Assembly: GCA_041920505.1 (NCBI GenBank)
Contig: JBHGXV010000032.1
Location: 1-31,510 of the forward strand
DNA length: 31,510 nt
Direction: 5' to 3'
From: JBHGXV01 sp041920505
GTDB lineage: Bacteria > Bacillota > Bacilli > Brevibacillales > Brevibacillaceae
The stretch's first letter is position 1. Each line of letters opens with the position of its first letter. Positions 1-7,015 of the stretch are shown here, one piece after another. Under the pieces are notes generated by a model that was given only the letters and a program-made list of their open reading frames with translations, had not been told where the DNA came from and did not search any database. A program made the translations under genes and the position numbers.

Positions 1-2
1 CA

Positions 3-170
3 CAGGCGGACCAGTCGTCCCGGCTGCTTGTGGCCATCCAGGCCGATCGCCCGCAGGCCGGGGTGATCTTCCCGGCACCTGACCGGGTAGACGACATCCA
101 GGCGTTTGTCGAGCGTCTGTTTATTGTCCGATTCGAACCGGGATTTGCGGAACGAATTCGTCCCACGTGA
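3..170 (+). CDS. C-terminal fragment of an unrecognised protein
   Basis: This frame is open from the window edge to a TGA at 168-170; the other two forward frames are closed by stops within the same stretch. The last 55 residues include GVIFPAP, DDIQAFVERLFIVRF and end in RIRPT. I do not recognise the family. In B. subtilis the gene before hepS is mtrB (TRAP), but this tail does not resemble the short, conserved TRAP protein, so mtrB is not immediately upstream here. The stop precedes the hepS promoter region directly. That this is a real gene is inferred from the open frame, plausible codon use and position only. Confidence 0.4.
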   Translation, partial: QADQSSRLLVAIQADRPQAGVIFPAPDRVDDIQAFVERLFIVRFEPGFAERIRPT

Positions 171-186
171 AAAAATATGGTATACT
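157..186 (+). promoter_or_regulatory. Putative sigma-A promoter of the hepS operon, extended -10
   Basis: TATACT at 181-186 is preceded by TG at 178-179, giving an extended -10 element (TGgTATACT). A weak -35, TTCGTC at 157-162, lies 18 nt upstream. Transcription would start near 193, leaving a leader of about 70 nt before hepS. The -35 is poor, so the call rests on the extended -10 and the position after the preceding stop codon. Confidence 0.5.
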
Positions 187-220
187 GGGGAATGACCAAT
201 TGTTCGACAACATCCCCGAA

Positions 221-249
221 AGGGCTTCGACCGGAAGCTTTTCTTTCTT
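221..249 (+). terminator. Weak terminator-like hairpin in the hepS leader
   Basis: AGGGCTTC (221-228) can pair with GAAGCTTT (234-241) around a GACCG loop, including two G-U pairs. It is followed by a T-rich run (TTTTCTTTCTT, 239-249). A competing small hairpin, CCCC-GAAA-GGG, just upstream shares the GGG. It lies between the predicted promoter and the hepS ribosome binding site (GGAGG, 253-257), so it could act as an attenuator or be fortuitous. Confidence 0.25.
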
Positions 250-263
250 ACTGGAGGAAGTTT

Positions 264-1094
264 ATGACGAAAGATGGACGGTTCACTGACGATATCCGAG
301 AAATTGTGGAGCGCATCCGCCAGTTGATCGCGCAACCGTACGTGCAGCAGTATGTCGACATTCCCGCGATGGCGGAGGATCGTCTCGCCCTGTTGTACTT
401 CTTTTTGTGCGAAAACAACGTGCCAAAGGAGAAGGCCAAGACGTTCTGCGTCACCACCGGCCTGGTGCAGCTCGGTCTGGACACCCACGAAACAGTCAAA
501 GTAAGTTATGACAACACGCTCGCGGCCGAGCGAAACCGTCAGTTGTCCGTGCTGGCCGGCGACTACTACAGCAGTTACTACTACCACCTGTTGGCCGAGG
601 CGGGCGAGGTTGGCGTGGTCGCGCTGTTGGCCGAAGCGATCCAGAAGATAAACGAAGCGAAAATGAAGCTGTACATCTCGGAAAAAGAGAACAAGCTTTC
701 CTGGGAGATGTATTTGGCGTTGCGCAAGACGATCGACACGGCGCTCTACACTTCCTTTGTCAAGCGGTTTGCCGTCGATGAAGCGGAACAGCGTTTCTGG
801 GTTTCGCTGATCGAGCAGACGTCCGTGGTGGAGCGGATGATCGGGGAGTGGGAACAATTGAAGTGGCAGCAGCAGGTACCGTTTGGCATCTCCCGGCTGT
901 TGCTGCAAAAACCGGGTTCGACCATCGCCAACGTGCTGGACAGCATGGAGGCGAAAGCGATGGAGTTGATCGGCGTCTGCGAACAATTGGTGCGCAGTCT
1001 GTACCCGATTGAGAAGCAGACGCCCCTGGCGTGGGTGACATCTCGCTACTCGCATCGGGTGAACCGTTTGAAACGCGTAGCGGAGGAGATGTAA
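264..1094 (+). CDS. hepS: Heptaprenyl diphosphate synthase component I
   Basis: HepS is the small non-catalytic subunit of the two-component heptaprenyl diphosphate synthase that makes the C35 side chain of menaquinone-7; HepT at 4205 is the catalytic partner. The protein is 276 residues, mostly helical, and lacks the Asp-rich motifs, as expected for component I. The start at 264 (MTKDGRFTDD) is chosen because GGAGGAAG lies at 253-260; an in-frame ATG at 177 overlaps the predicted -10 region and has no ribosome binding site. It is the first gene of the hepS-menG-mqnP-ubiX-mqnA-hepT cluster, and its stop is 5 nt before the menG start. In B. subtilis hepS and hepT flank only menG, whereas here three extra genes separate them. 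Family assignment is from sequence resemblance and synteny. Confidence 0.88.
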   Translation: MTKDGRFTDDIREIVERIRQLIAQPYVQQYVDIPAMAEDRLALLYFFLCENNVPKEKAKTFCVTTGLVQLGLDTHETVKVSYDNTLAAERNRQLSVLAGDYYSSYYYHLLAEAGEVGVVALLAEAIQKINEAKMKLYISEKENKLSWEMYLALRKTIDTALYTSFVKRFAVDEAEQRFWVSLIEQTSVVERMIGEWEQLKWQQQVPFGISRLLLQKPGSTIANVLDSMEAKAMELIGVCEQLVRSLYPIEKQTPLAWVTSRYSHRVNRLKRVAEEM

Positions 1095-1099
1095 CAACC

Positions 1100-1819
1100 G
1101 TGAACCACGAACAGATGAAGCAGAAGGCGCAGTACGTCCACTCCGTGTTCGAAAGCATCGCCGCCGAGTACGACCGGATGAACAATGTCATCAGTTTTGG
1201 CAGCCATGTGGCATGGCGCAATTACACGATGAGACAGATGCAGGTCAAACCTGGACAAGCCGCTCTCGACGTCGCTTGCGGAACCTGCGACTGGACGATC
1301 AGTCTGGCGCGGGCGGTGGGAGAAACGGGGCGCGTCGTCGGGCTTGATTTCAGCCAGAACATGTTGGACGTAGGCGCCTACAAGGTGGCCCAAGAAGGCC
1401 TGGGCGGCATCGTCAAACTGGTCAACGGGGACGCGATGCAACTGCCGTTTGAGGACAACACGTTTGATTACGCGACGATCGGCTTTGCCCTGCGCAACGT
1501 GCCCGACATCCAGACGGTGCTCAACGAGATGACGCGGGTGGTCAAGCCCGGCGGCAAAGTGGTCTCCCTGGAAGTGTCCAAGCCGCCGTTCTTGCCGTAT
1601 CGCAAACTGTTTTACTTCTACTTTTACAAGGTGCTCCCGCTGATTGCCAAACTGGTCGTCAACAAGTACGAGGAGTACGCCTGGCTTCCCCAGTCGCTGA
1701 CTCATTTTCCCGACAGCAAGGAATTGGCCGCGATGTTTCAAAAAGCGGGGCTGGACCCGGTTCAGGTCAAGCTGTTCATGGGCGGCGTGGCCGCTCTGCA
1801 CATCGGCACCAAAGCCTGA
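1100..1819 (+). CDS. menG: Demethylmenaquinone methyltransferase
   Basis: MenG (UbiE family) transfers a methyl group from S-adenosylmethionine to demethylmenaquinone in the last step of menaquinone synthesis, in both the classical and the futalosine routes. The 239-residue protein has the class I methyltransferase glycine loop DVACGTCDWT, the acidic residue in VVGLDFSQNML, the NGDAMQLPFED motif and the family signature TIGFALRNVPD followed by RVVKPGG. The start is a GTG at 1100 with GGAGGAG at 1082-1088; an internal ATG at 1115 is possible, and a longer upstream frame overlaps hepS and has no support. It sits between hepS and the UbiA-type prenyltransferase that supplies its substrate. Confidence 0.93.
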   Translation: MNHEQMKQKAQYVHSVFESIAAEYDRMNNVISFGSHVAWRNYTMRQMQVKPGQAALDVACGTCDWTISLARAVGETGRVVGLDFSQNMLDVGAYKVAQEGLGGIVKLVNGDAMQLPFEDNTFDYATIGFALRNVPDIQTVLNEMTRVVKPGGKVVSLEVSKPPFLPYRKLFYFYFYKVLPLIAKLVVNKYEEYAWLPQSLTHFPDSKELAAMFQKAGLDPVQVKLFMGGVAALHIGTKA

Positions 1820-1864
1820 ACAGTACAGCACGATTAGCATTCATAAAGATCGGAAGTGCTTACA

Positions 1865-2734
1865 ATGGTTCTTCATAAAGTAAAAATCATTCTGGAAATG
1901 ATCAAATTTGAACACACGATTTTTGCGCTCCCGTTTGCCTTTATGGGGGCTGTTTTGGGCAACATTGTGGTGGAGCACGCCTGGCCCACCTGGCACGAGA
2001 TTTTCTGGGTGACCGTGGCGATGGTCGGCGCGCGCAGCGCGGCCATGTCGCTCAACCGACTGATCGACCGTTACATCGACGCGAAAAATCCGCGCACGGC
2101 GATGCGGGCGCTGCCGGCGGGGCTGCTCTCCGTCGGCGAAGTTGTGCTCTTTATCGCCGTGTCGTTTGCCATGCTGTTTTACGCCGCGTTCCAGTTGAAT
2201 TCGCTTGCCGTGAAACTGCTGCCGTTGGCTGTGTTTGTCCTCATCCTCTACTCCTACACCAAGCGGTTCACCTGGTTGTGCCACTTCGTACTCGGGGTGG
2301 CGATCGGCTTTGGTCCGCTCGGGGGCTGGGTGGCGACGACTGGACAGATCGACGCGACGGCCATGCTCCTGTTCGTGTCCGTCGTGCTGTGGACGGCAGG
2401 GTTTGACATTATTTACGCTTGCCAGGACACCGAGTTCGACCGGCAGGAAGGGCTGTATTCGGTGCCAAGCCGCTTCGGCATCGCCCGCGCGTTGATGGTT
2501 GCCCGCCTGTGTCACGTGTTCACGATTGCCGGACTGTCCGCGCTGTACGTCAGCGCCTCGCTGTCCATCTGGTTTCTTTTGGGTGTCTTGATTTCCACCG
2601 TCATCCTGGTGTACGAGCACAGTTTGGTGAAACCCACCGACCTCTCCAAACTGAACGTCGCCTTTTTCACGATGAACGGCATTTTAAGTGTGGTCATGTT
2701 CACGTTTACGATGATTGATCTGGTGAGCACATGA
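1865..2734 (+). CDS. mqnP: UbiA-family prenyltransferase, probably MqnP of the futalosine pathway
   Basis: This is an integral membrane aromatic prenyltransferase of the UbiA superfamily, 289 residues. Both Asp-rich motifs are visible: NRLIDRYIDAKNPRT in the first third and CQDTEFDRQEG in the second half, which bind Mg-diphosphate of the polyprenyl donor. Multiple hydrophobic segments (for example FALPFAFMGAVLG and LLPLAVFVLILY) fit a nine-helix fold. UbiX and MqnA follow directly, so the likely job is to prenylate a naphthoate intermediate of the futalosine pathway with the HepST product, rather than 4-hydroxybenzoate as in ubiquinone synthesis; no other ubiquinone genes are seen. The start at 1865 has GGAAG at 1852-1856; a GTG at 1856 is an alternative. 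It overlaps ubiX by 4 nt (ATGA). MenA is another possible name, since it belongs to the same superfamily. Confidence 0.82.
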   Translation: MVLHKVKIILEMIKFEHTIFALPFAFMGAVLGNIVVEHAWPTWHEIFWVTVAMVGARSAAMSLNRLIDRYIDAKNPRTAMRALPAGLLSVGEVVLFIAVSFAMLFYAAFQLNSLAVKLLPLAVFVLILYSYTKRFTWLCHFVLGVAIGFGPLGGWVATTGQIDATAMLLFVSVVLWTAGFDIIYACQDTEFDRQEGLYSVPSRFGIARALMVARLCHVFTIAGLSALYVSASLSIWFLLGVLISTVILVYEHSLVKPTDLSKLNVAFFTMNGILSVVMFTFTMIDLVST

Positions 2735-3327
2735 TGGCGAAAAAACTGGCGGTCGGGATCACAGGGGCGAGCGGGGCCGTTTACGGCGTCCGGCTCGTCC
2801 GCGAACTGTTGAAAGGCGGACACCTCGTCCACCTGATGATTACGGAAGCGGGCTGGCAAGTGTTTCGCGACGAACTGGACTGGCCGTGCGAGGATCGGGA
2901 AGCGGTGATCCGGGAACGGTTTGCGGTCGATCTGCCCGGGGAATTGCGCTACTGGACCTTGCGCGACTTTTCCTCGCCGGTTGCCAGCGGTTCGTATCGG
3001 TGTGACGGGATGATCATCATCCCGTGCTCCATGGGCACCCTGTCGGGCATTGCCAACGGGGCGTCCGGCAACCTGCTGGAGCGGGCGGCGGACGTGATGC
3101 TCAAGGAAGGGCGTCCGCTGGTGATCGTGCCGCGCGAGACGCCGCTTACGTCCATTCATCTCGAAAACATGTTGAAACTGAGTCGTGCGGGTGCCAGAAT
3201 CGTGCCGGCCATGCCCGGCTACTATCACCGTCCGCAGACGATGGACGATCTGATCCACTTCGTCGTCGGAAAAGTTCTCGACGTCCTCGACATCCCGCAC
3301 ACGCTGTTTCGGCGCTGGGGGGAATAA
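2731..3327 (+). CDS. ubiX: Flavin prenyltransferase UbiX
   Basis: UbiX makes prenylated FMN, the cofactor of UbiD-type decarboxylases. The 198-residue protein shows the N-terminal flavin-binding signature GITGASGAVYGVRLVREL, the CSMGTLSGIANGASGNLLERAADV segment, the RPLVIVPRETPL motif and the conserved PAMPGYYHRP near the C-terminus. The ATG at 2731 overlaps the preceding gene's stop; ATG 2734 is equally possible. In the futalosine pathway a UbiD-like decarboxylase (MqnL type) is thought to need prenylated FMN, so its place between the prenyltransferase and mqnA makes sense. No ubiD-like gene lies in this window, so it must be elsewhere. Confidence 0.92.
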   Translation: MMAKKLAVGITGASGAVYGVRLVRELLKGGHLVHLMITEAGWQVFRDELDWPCEDREAVIRERFAVDLPGELRYWTLRDFSSPVASGSYRCDGMIIIPCSMGTLSGIANGASGNLLERAADVMLKEGRPLVIVPRETPLTSIHLENMLKLSRAGARIVPAMPGYYHRPQTMDDLIHFVVGKVLDVLDIPHTLFRRWGE

Positions 3328-3329
3328 CC

Positions 3330-4187
3330 ATGAAACCAAAAGCACTGCGCATCGGACAGATCAGCTACACCAACACCTTGCCCGTCACCCTGTTTTTCGA
3401 CGAGTCGCGGTTTGCCGACCAAATCGACTTCATCCAGCAAGTGCCCGCGCAATTGAACCGGGCGATGGCCCAGGGCGAGATCGACATCGGGCCGATCTCT
3501 TCGTTCAGCTACGCCGAACACGAAGAGAAGTACCTCGTTCTGCCCGATCTGTCGGTCAGCGCCAAAGGCAAGGTCGGTTCCATCTTTCTGTTCAGCAAGC
3601 GGCCGATCGAAACGCTGGACGGGGCAAAAATCGCACTGACCAATACTTCGGCCACTTCGGTCAACCTGCTGAAGGTGATTTTGCAACTGTTCATGAATCT
3701 GAATGTCACCTATGAAACGATGTCGCCCGTGCTGGCCGAGATGATGACCCGCGCGGATGCCGCCCTGTTGATCGGAGACGAAGCCCTGATGGCGCATCGC
3801 AGCAACACCGCCTACTACGCATACGATCTGGCTGAACTGTGGTACCGGCACACGGGGTACTCGATGACGTTTGCCCTGTGGACGGTTCGCAAGGAGGCGG
3901 TAGCCCGTCAAGCCGCCCTGTTGCGCGACGTGCACGAGGCGTTTTTGCAAAGCAAGGAACGCAGCCTGCGGGATCTGTACCAGGTGGTTGACTACGTGCT
4001 GGAGCGGTTCGGCGGAGACGCCGCTTTCTGGCACGCCTATTTCAGCGGGTTAACCTATGATTTCGGCGAGGAACAGCGCGTCGGCCTGGAATATTACTAC
4101 GCCTGCGCCGCCCGGCTGGGTCTGCTGCCCGCGCCGGTGAAGGTGGCCTTGTGGGAAGACGGGGCGAAAGCATCAACACTATGCTAA
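3330..4187 (+). CDS. mqnA: Chorismate dehydratase MqnA
   Basis: MqnA converts chorismate to 3-[(1-carboxyvinyl)oxy]benzoate, the first committed step of the futalosine menaquinone pathway. The 285-residue protein has the periplasmic-binding-protein-like fold typical of MqnA/MqnD: an N-terminal IGQISYTNTLPVTLFF segment, then DIGPISSFSYAEH, VGSIFLFSKRP, ALTNTSATSVNLLKVIL and ADAALLIGDEAL, which line the substrate cleft in the family. The start at 3330 is supported by GGGGGGAA at 3317-3324; a longer open frame reaching back to 3024 is only the ubiX shadow. It stands directly before hepT. This is the strongest evidence that the organism uses the futalosine rather than the menFDHCEB route. Confidence 0.9.
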   Translation: MKPKALRIGQISYTNTLPVTLFFDESRFADQIDFIQQVPAQLNRAMAQGEIDIGPISSFSYAEHEEKYLVLPDLSVSAKGKVGSIFLFSKRPIETLDGAKIALTNTSATSVNLLKVILQLFMNLNVTYETMSPVLAEMMTRADAALLIGDEALMAHRSNTAYYAYDLAELWYRHTGYSMTFALWTVRKEAVARQAALLRDVHEAFLQSKERSLRDLYQVVDYVLERFGGDAAFWHAYFSGLTYDFGEEQRVGLEYYYACAARLGLLPAPVKVALWEDGAKASTLC

Positions 4188-4204
4188 CGAGTTAGGTGGA
4201 ACGC

Positions 4205-5170
4205 ATGAATCTGGTCGACATTTATCTGCAACTAAAAGGGGACGTACAATACATCGAGCGGGAGCTGGAAAAAGCGATTGACGCAGAGCCTCGCGATCTC
4301 TACCTGTCTTCCACCCATCTTTTGAAAGCGGGCGGGAAACGGATCCGCCCCGTGTTTGTGCTGCTCGGCGGCAAACTGGGCACCTACGACGTGTCCAAGC
4401 TGAAGCTGGTCGCGGTGCCGCTGGAGCTGATCCACATGGCGTCGCTCGTTCACGACGACGTGATTGACAACGCCGAAAAGCGGCGCGGACGGGAGACGGT
4501 CAAGGCCAAGTGGGACAACCGCGTGGCGATGTACACCGGCGACTATATCTTCGCCCGCGCGCTGGCAATCGCCACCCAACTGCCGAACCCGGACATCCAC
4601 CGTATCCTGTCGCGGGCGATCGTGGAGATGACCAAGGGCGAGATCGAACAGGTGCGCGATCTGAACAACTGGGATCAGGGGATCCGTCATTACCTGCGCC
4701 GCATCAGGCGCAAAACGGCCCTGCTGATCGCGATCAGTTGCCAGTTGGGCGCCATGGCCGGGGAGGCCGCGCCGGAGCTGGTGGCGAGGATGTACCGCTA
4801 CGGGTACAATGTCGGGATGGCGTTTCAGATCACAGACGATATCCTCGATTTCATCGGGACGGAGAAACAGTTGGGCAAGCCGGCTGGCAGCGACTTGCGC
4901 CAGGGCAATATCACCCTGCCCGCCTTGTACGCGGCCAAAACGGAGCCGCACCGGAGCCGTTTCCGCTCCTGGATCGAGCGGGGAGAACTGGCGGAGCATC
5001 TGGACGAAGCGATCGAACTGATTCGCCACAGCGAAGGAATCGCTTATGCCCGCCGCCTGGCGGACCGCTATCTGGACCGCGCCCGCCACGCCTTGTCCGG
5101 ACTGCCGGAGAGCCAGACGAAAAAATCGCTTTTAGAGATTGCCCAGTTTATCAGCGGGCGAAATTTTTAG
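4205..5170 (+). CDS. hepT: Heptaprenyl diphosphate synthase component II
   Basis: HepT is the catalytic subunit, a trans-polyprenyl diphosphate synthase of 321 residues that elongates farnesyl diphosphate with isopentenyl diphosphate, working with HepS. The family motifs are all present: GGKRIRP, the first Asp-rich motif in LVHDDVID followed by RRGRETVKAKW, GDYIFARAL, the second Asp-rich motif in FQITDDILDF, and GKPAGSDLRQGNITLPALYA. The start at 4205 is preceded by AGGTGG (4194-4199); GTG 4196 overlaps that ribosome binding site and is unlikely. It closes the menaquinone cluster and is followed by a terminator-like hairpin. Confidence 0.95.
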   Translation: MNLVDIYLQLKGDVQYIERELEKAIDAEPRDLYLSSTHLLKAGGKRIRPVFVLLGGKLGTYDVSKLKLVAVPLELIHMASLVHDDVIDNAEKRRGRETVKAKWDNRVAMYTGDYIFARALAIATQLPNPDIHRILSRAIVEMTKGEIEQVRDLNNWDQGIRHYLRRIRRKTALLIAISCQLGAMAGEAAPELVARMYRYGYNVGMAFQITDDILDFIGTEKQLGKPAGSDLRQGNITLPALYAAKTEPHRSRFRSWIERGELAEHLDEAIELIRHSEGIAYARRLADRYLDRARHALSGLPESQTKKSLLEIAQFISGRNF

Positions 5171-5179
5171 CGGTTTTTA

Positions 5180-5211
5180 CAGGGACAAGGTTGCTTGCCC
5201 CTGTTTCTTTT
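5180..5211 (+). terminator. Terminator-like hairpin after hepT
   Basis: CAGGGACAAG (5180-5189) pairs with CTTGCCCCTG (5194-5203) with one A/C mismatch around a GTTG loop, followed by TTTCTTTT. It would end the menaquinone operon. Its 3' arm overlaps the -35 of the ndk promoter. Confidence 0.6.
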
Positions 5212-5219
5212 GATAGAAT
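5191..5219 (+). promoter_or_regulatory. Putative sigma-A promoter of ndk
   Basis: TTGCTT (5191-5196), a 17-nt spacer and TAGAAT (5214-5219) form a reasonable sigma-A promoter, giving a start near 5226 and a leader of about 40 nt. The -35 lies inside the loop and 3' arm of the upstream terminator. Confidence 0.6.
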
Positions 5220-5265
5220 TCTGGTTGGTTAACCGATTGAAATTTTTACATAAGTGGAGGCAACA

Positions 5266-5709
5266 ATGGAAAAAACATTTATCATGGTCAAGCCTGACGG
5301 CGTACAACGCAACCTGATCGGCGAAATCGTGTCCCGTTTTGAAAAGAAAGGCTTCACGCTGGTGGGCGCGAAACTGATGCAAGTCAGCCGCGAACTGGCG
5401 GAAAAACATTACGCTGAGCACAAAGAGCGTCCGTTCTTTGGCGAACTGGTCGACTTCATCACGTCCGGTCCGGTATTCGCCATGGTATGGCAAGGCAACA
5501 ACGTCATCGCGACCGCTCGCAACATGATGGGCAAAACCAACCCGGCTGACGCGGCTCCCGGCACCATTCGCGGCGATTTTGCCGTGTCCGTGGGCATGAA
5601 CATCATCCACGGCTCCGACTCGCCGGAGAGCGCCGAGCGCGAAATCGCCCTCTGGTTCAACGAATCGGAAATCCTTTCCTTCGAAAAAACGATCCAACGC
5701 TGGATCTAA
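5266..5709 (+). CDS. ndk: Nucleoside diphosphate kinase
   Basis: Ndk transfers the gamma-phosphate between nucleoside triphosphates and diphosphates through a phosphohistidine. The 147-residue protein is full length for the family: MEKTFIMVKPDGVQRN at the N-terminus, the FALVGAKLM-like strand, RNMMGKTNPADAAPGTIRGDF, and the active-site histidine in NIIHGSDSPESAEREI. The start at 5266 has GTGGAGG just upstream; a GTG at 5254 is that ribosome binding site itself. It appears to be its own transcription unit, with a promoter at 5191-5219 and a terminator at 5728. The position between hepT and cheR is the same as in B. subtilis. Confidence 0.97.
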   Translation: MEKTFIMVKPDGVQRNLIGEIVSRFEKKGFTLVGAKLMQVSRELAEKHYAEHKERPFFGELVDFITSGPVFAMVWQGNNVIATARNMMGKTNPADAAPGTIRGDFAVSVGMNIIHGSDSPESAEREIALWFNESEILSFEKTIQRWI

Positions 5710-5727
5710 CCGGCAAAAACCGGCAAA

Positions 5728-5754
5728 AAAAGGCTCCTTCGGGGGCCTTTTGCT
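5728..5754 (+). terminator. Terminator after ndk
   Basis: AAAAGGCTCC (5728-5737) pairs with GGGGCCTTTT (5742-5751), one T-G wobble, around a TTCG tetraloop. The arms are A-rich on the 5' side and T-rich on the 3' side. A short direct repeat of CCGGCAAAAA precedes it. Confidence 0.8.
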
Positions 5755-5864
5755 TTGTCTAGCCCGAATGGTCAGGGGATCGCCATTTTTTCTTTGCCAC
5801 AGGAGCAGGAATTTTGCCCCTGCAAGCCGAATCGCAACTGTAGAGGTAAGGAGGACCGCGCAGC

Positions 5865-6644
5865 ATGGAAGACAGAGACTTTTTGCAATTTATCGCAAGC
5901 ATCAAAAAAATGACCGGAATCGATCTCGCCCTCTACAAAGAGGCGCAGATGAAGCGGCGGTTGACGTCGCTGCGCCTGAAGCGGGGGTATGCCACCTTCG
6001 CCTCTTATTTCGAGGCGTTGTCCAAGGACAAGGAATTGTTTTACGAGTTTCTCGACCGAATGACGATCAACGTCTCTGAATTTTTCCGCAATCCCAACCG
6101 CTGGGACGTGCTGGAGAACAAGATTCTGCCCCGGCTGCACCGTGAATCGCGCCGGTTGAAGTGCTGGAGCGCCGCCTGTTCGACGGGGGAGGAGCCGTAC
6201 ACGCTGGCGCTTGTGCTGATCCGCAAACAAATGTTTCGCGACGCCAGCATCCTGGCGACCGACATCGACGAAGGCGCGATCGCCAAGGCGAAGCAAGGGG
6301 TGTACACCGACCGTTCGCTGCAGGACTGCCCGAAAGAGTTGATCGACAGGTATTTTACGAAAGACGCGATGTCCTACCAGATTTCGCCGGAGATCAAGAA
6401 CGCCGTGACATTCAGGAAACACAACCTGCTGGCCGACCCGTTCGACAGCGGCTTCGACCTGATTATCTGCCGCAATGTGATGATCTACTTCACCGAAGAG
6501 GCAAAAAACGAGCTGTACCACAAGTTTAGCCGGGCATTGCGTCCGGGCGGCGTGCTGTTTGTCGGCAGCACCGAGCAAATCTTTCAGCCGCAGCAGTTCC
6601 AGTTTGAGCCGGAAGACACCTTTTTTTACCGAAAAATGGGGTGA
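5865..6644 (+). CDS. cheR: Chemotaxis protein methyltransferase CheR
   Basis: CheR methylates glutamates on chemoreceptors with S-adenosylmethionine and so sets adaptation. The 259-residue protein has the small N-terminal helical domain (residues about 1-75, including YKEAQMKRRL and the FLDRMTINVSEFFRNP motif) and the C-terminal methyltransferase domain with WSAACSTGEEPYTLA, ILATDIDEGAI, FDLIICRNVMIYF and LRPGGVLFVGSTEQIF. The start at 5865 is preceded by AAGGAGG. It is alone here without other chemotaxis genes, as in B. subtilis, where cheR also lies between ndk and aroC (aroF). The intergenic stretch 5755-5864 shows no clear promoter. Confidence 0.95.
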   Translation: MEDRDFLQFIASIKKMTGIDLALYKEAQMKRRLTSLRLKRGYATFASYFEALSKDKELFYEFLDRMTINVSEFFRNPNRWDVLENKILPRLHRESRRLKCWSAACSTGEEPYTLALVLIRKQMFRDASILATDIDEGAIAKAKQGVYTDRSLQDCPKELIDRYFTKDAMSYQISPEIKNAVTFRKHNLLADPFDSGFDLIICRNVMIYFTEEAKNELYHKFSRALRPGGVLFVGSTEQIFQPQQFQFEPEDTFFYRKMG

Positions 6645-6716
6645 AACGGCCGTTTGATGTATATCCCTCCTTGAATTTTCCAAAAATAAACCTACTACCA
6701 TACGGGGAGGATGTAC

Positions 6717-6884
6717 ATGGACAAGCAAAAGGTGATAGAAGCCTATCGTCGTGGAATGATCACCCTGCAAGAGTGCGGGCAAATCCTGGGGACGGATTTG
6801 TCCCAGGTGGAGGATCTGGTCCTGGCCTACAGCCATCGCCGTTCCGCCAACTCCCGCGCGATCGCGATCGGGGACAACGCGTAG
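6717..6884 (+). CDS. Small uncharacterised protein, 55 residues
   Basis: A complete small ORF starts with ATG at 6717, with GGGGAGG at 6704-6710, and ends at TAG 6882-6884. The product begins MDKQKVIEAYRRGMITLQEC and ends AIAIGDNA. It is rich in helix formers. The pattern of a short helix, a Gly-Met-Ile-Thr-Leu segment and a second helix with ILGTDLSQVEDLV looks like a minimal helix-turn-helix. This is a visual impression, not a family assignment. It is followed 15 nt later by a strong terminator and preceded by about 70 nt without a gene. I do not recognise the family. The good ribosome binding site, codon use like its neighbours and its own terminator make it likely to be real. Confidence 0.6.
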   Translation: MDKQKVIEAYRRGMITLQECGQILGTDLSQVEDLVLAYSHRRSANSRAIAIGDNA

Positions 6885-6899
6885 TGCCGTGCGTCGAGC

Positions 6900-6930
6900 G
6901 CTTCTCTTTTACAGAGAAGCCTTTTCTTTT
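6900..6930 (+). terminator. Terminator after the small ORF
   Basis: GCTTCTCT (6900-6907) pairs perfectly with AGAGAAGC (6913-6920) around TTTAC, followed by CTTTTCTTTT. Confidence 0.8.
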
Positions 6931-6945
6931 CCTGCGGAATTTTGG

Positions 6946-6974
6946 TTTTCATCGCCAAGCGGGTGTGATATTAT
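6946..6974 (+). promoter_or_regulatory. Putative promoter of aroC-aroB-aroH
   Basis: TTTTCA (6946-6951), a 17-nt spacer and TATTAT (6969-6974) precede aroC by about 40 nt. An overlapping TATAAC at 6972-6977 is an alternative -10. The -35 is weak. Confidence 0.45.
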
Positions 6975-7015
6975 AACGCATAAAAGCGGTAAAGGGTAGG
7001 AGGAAGAAACGAAAG

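Noticed and set aside
3..170. Partial gene as mtrB (TRAP), expected from B. subtilis synteny
   Set aside because: The C-terminal residues do not resemble TRAP, which is short and highly conserved.
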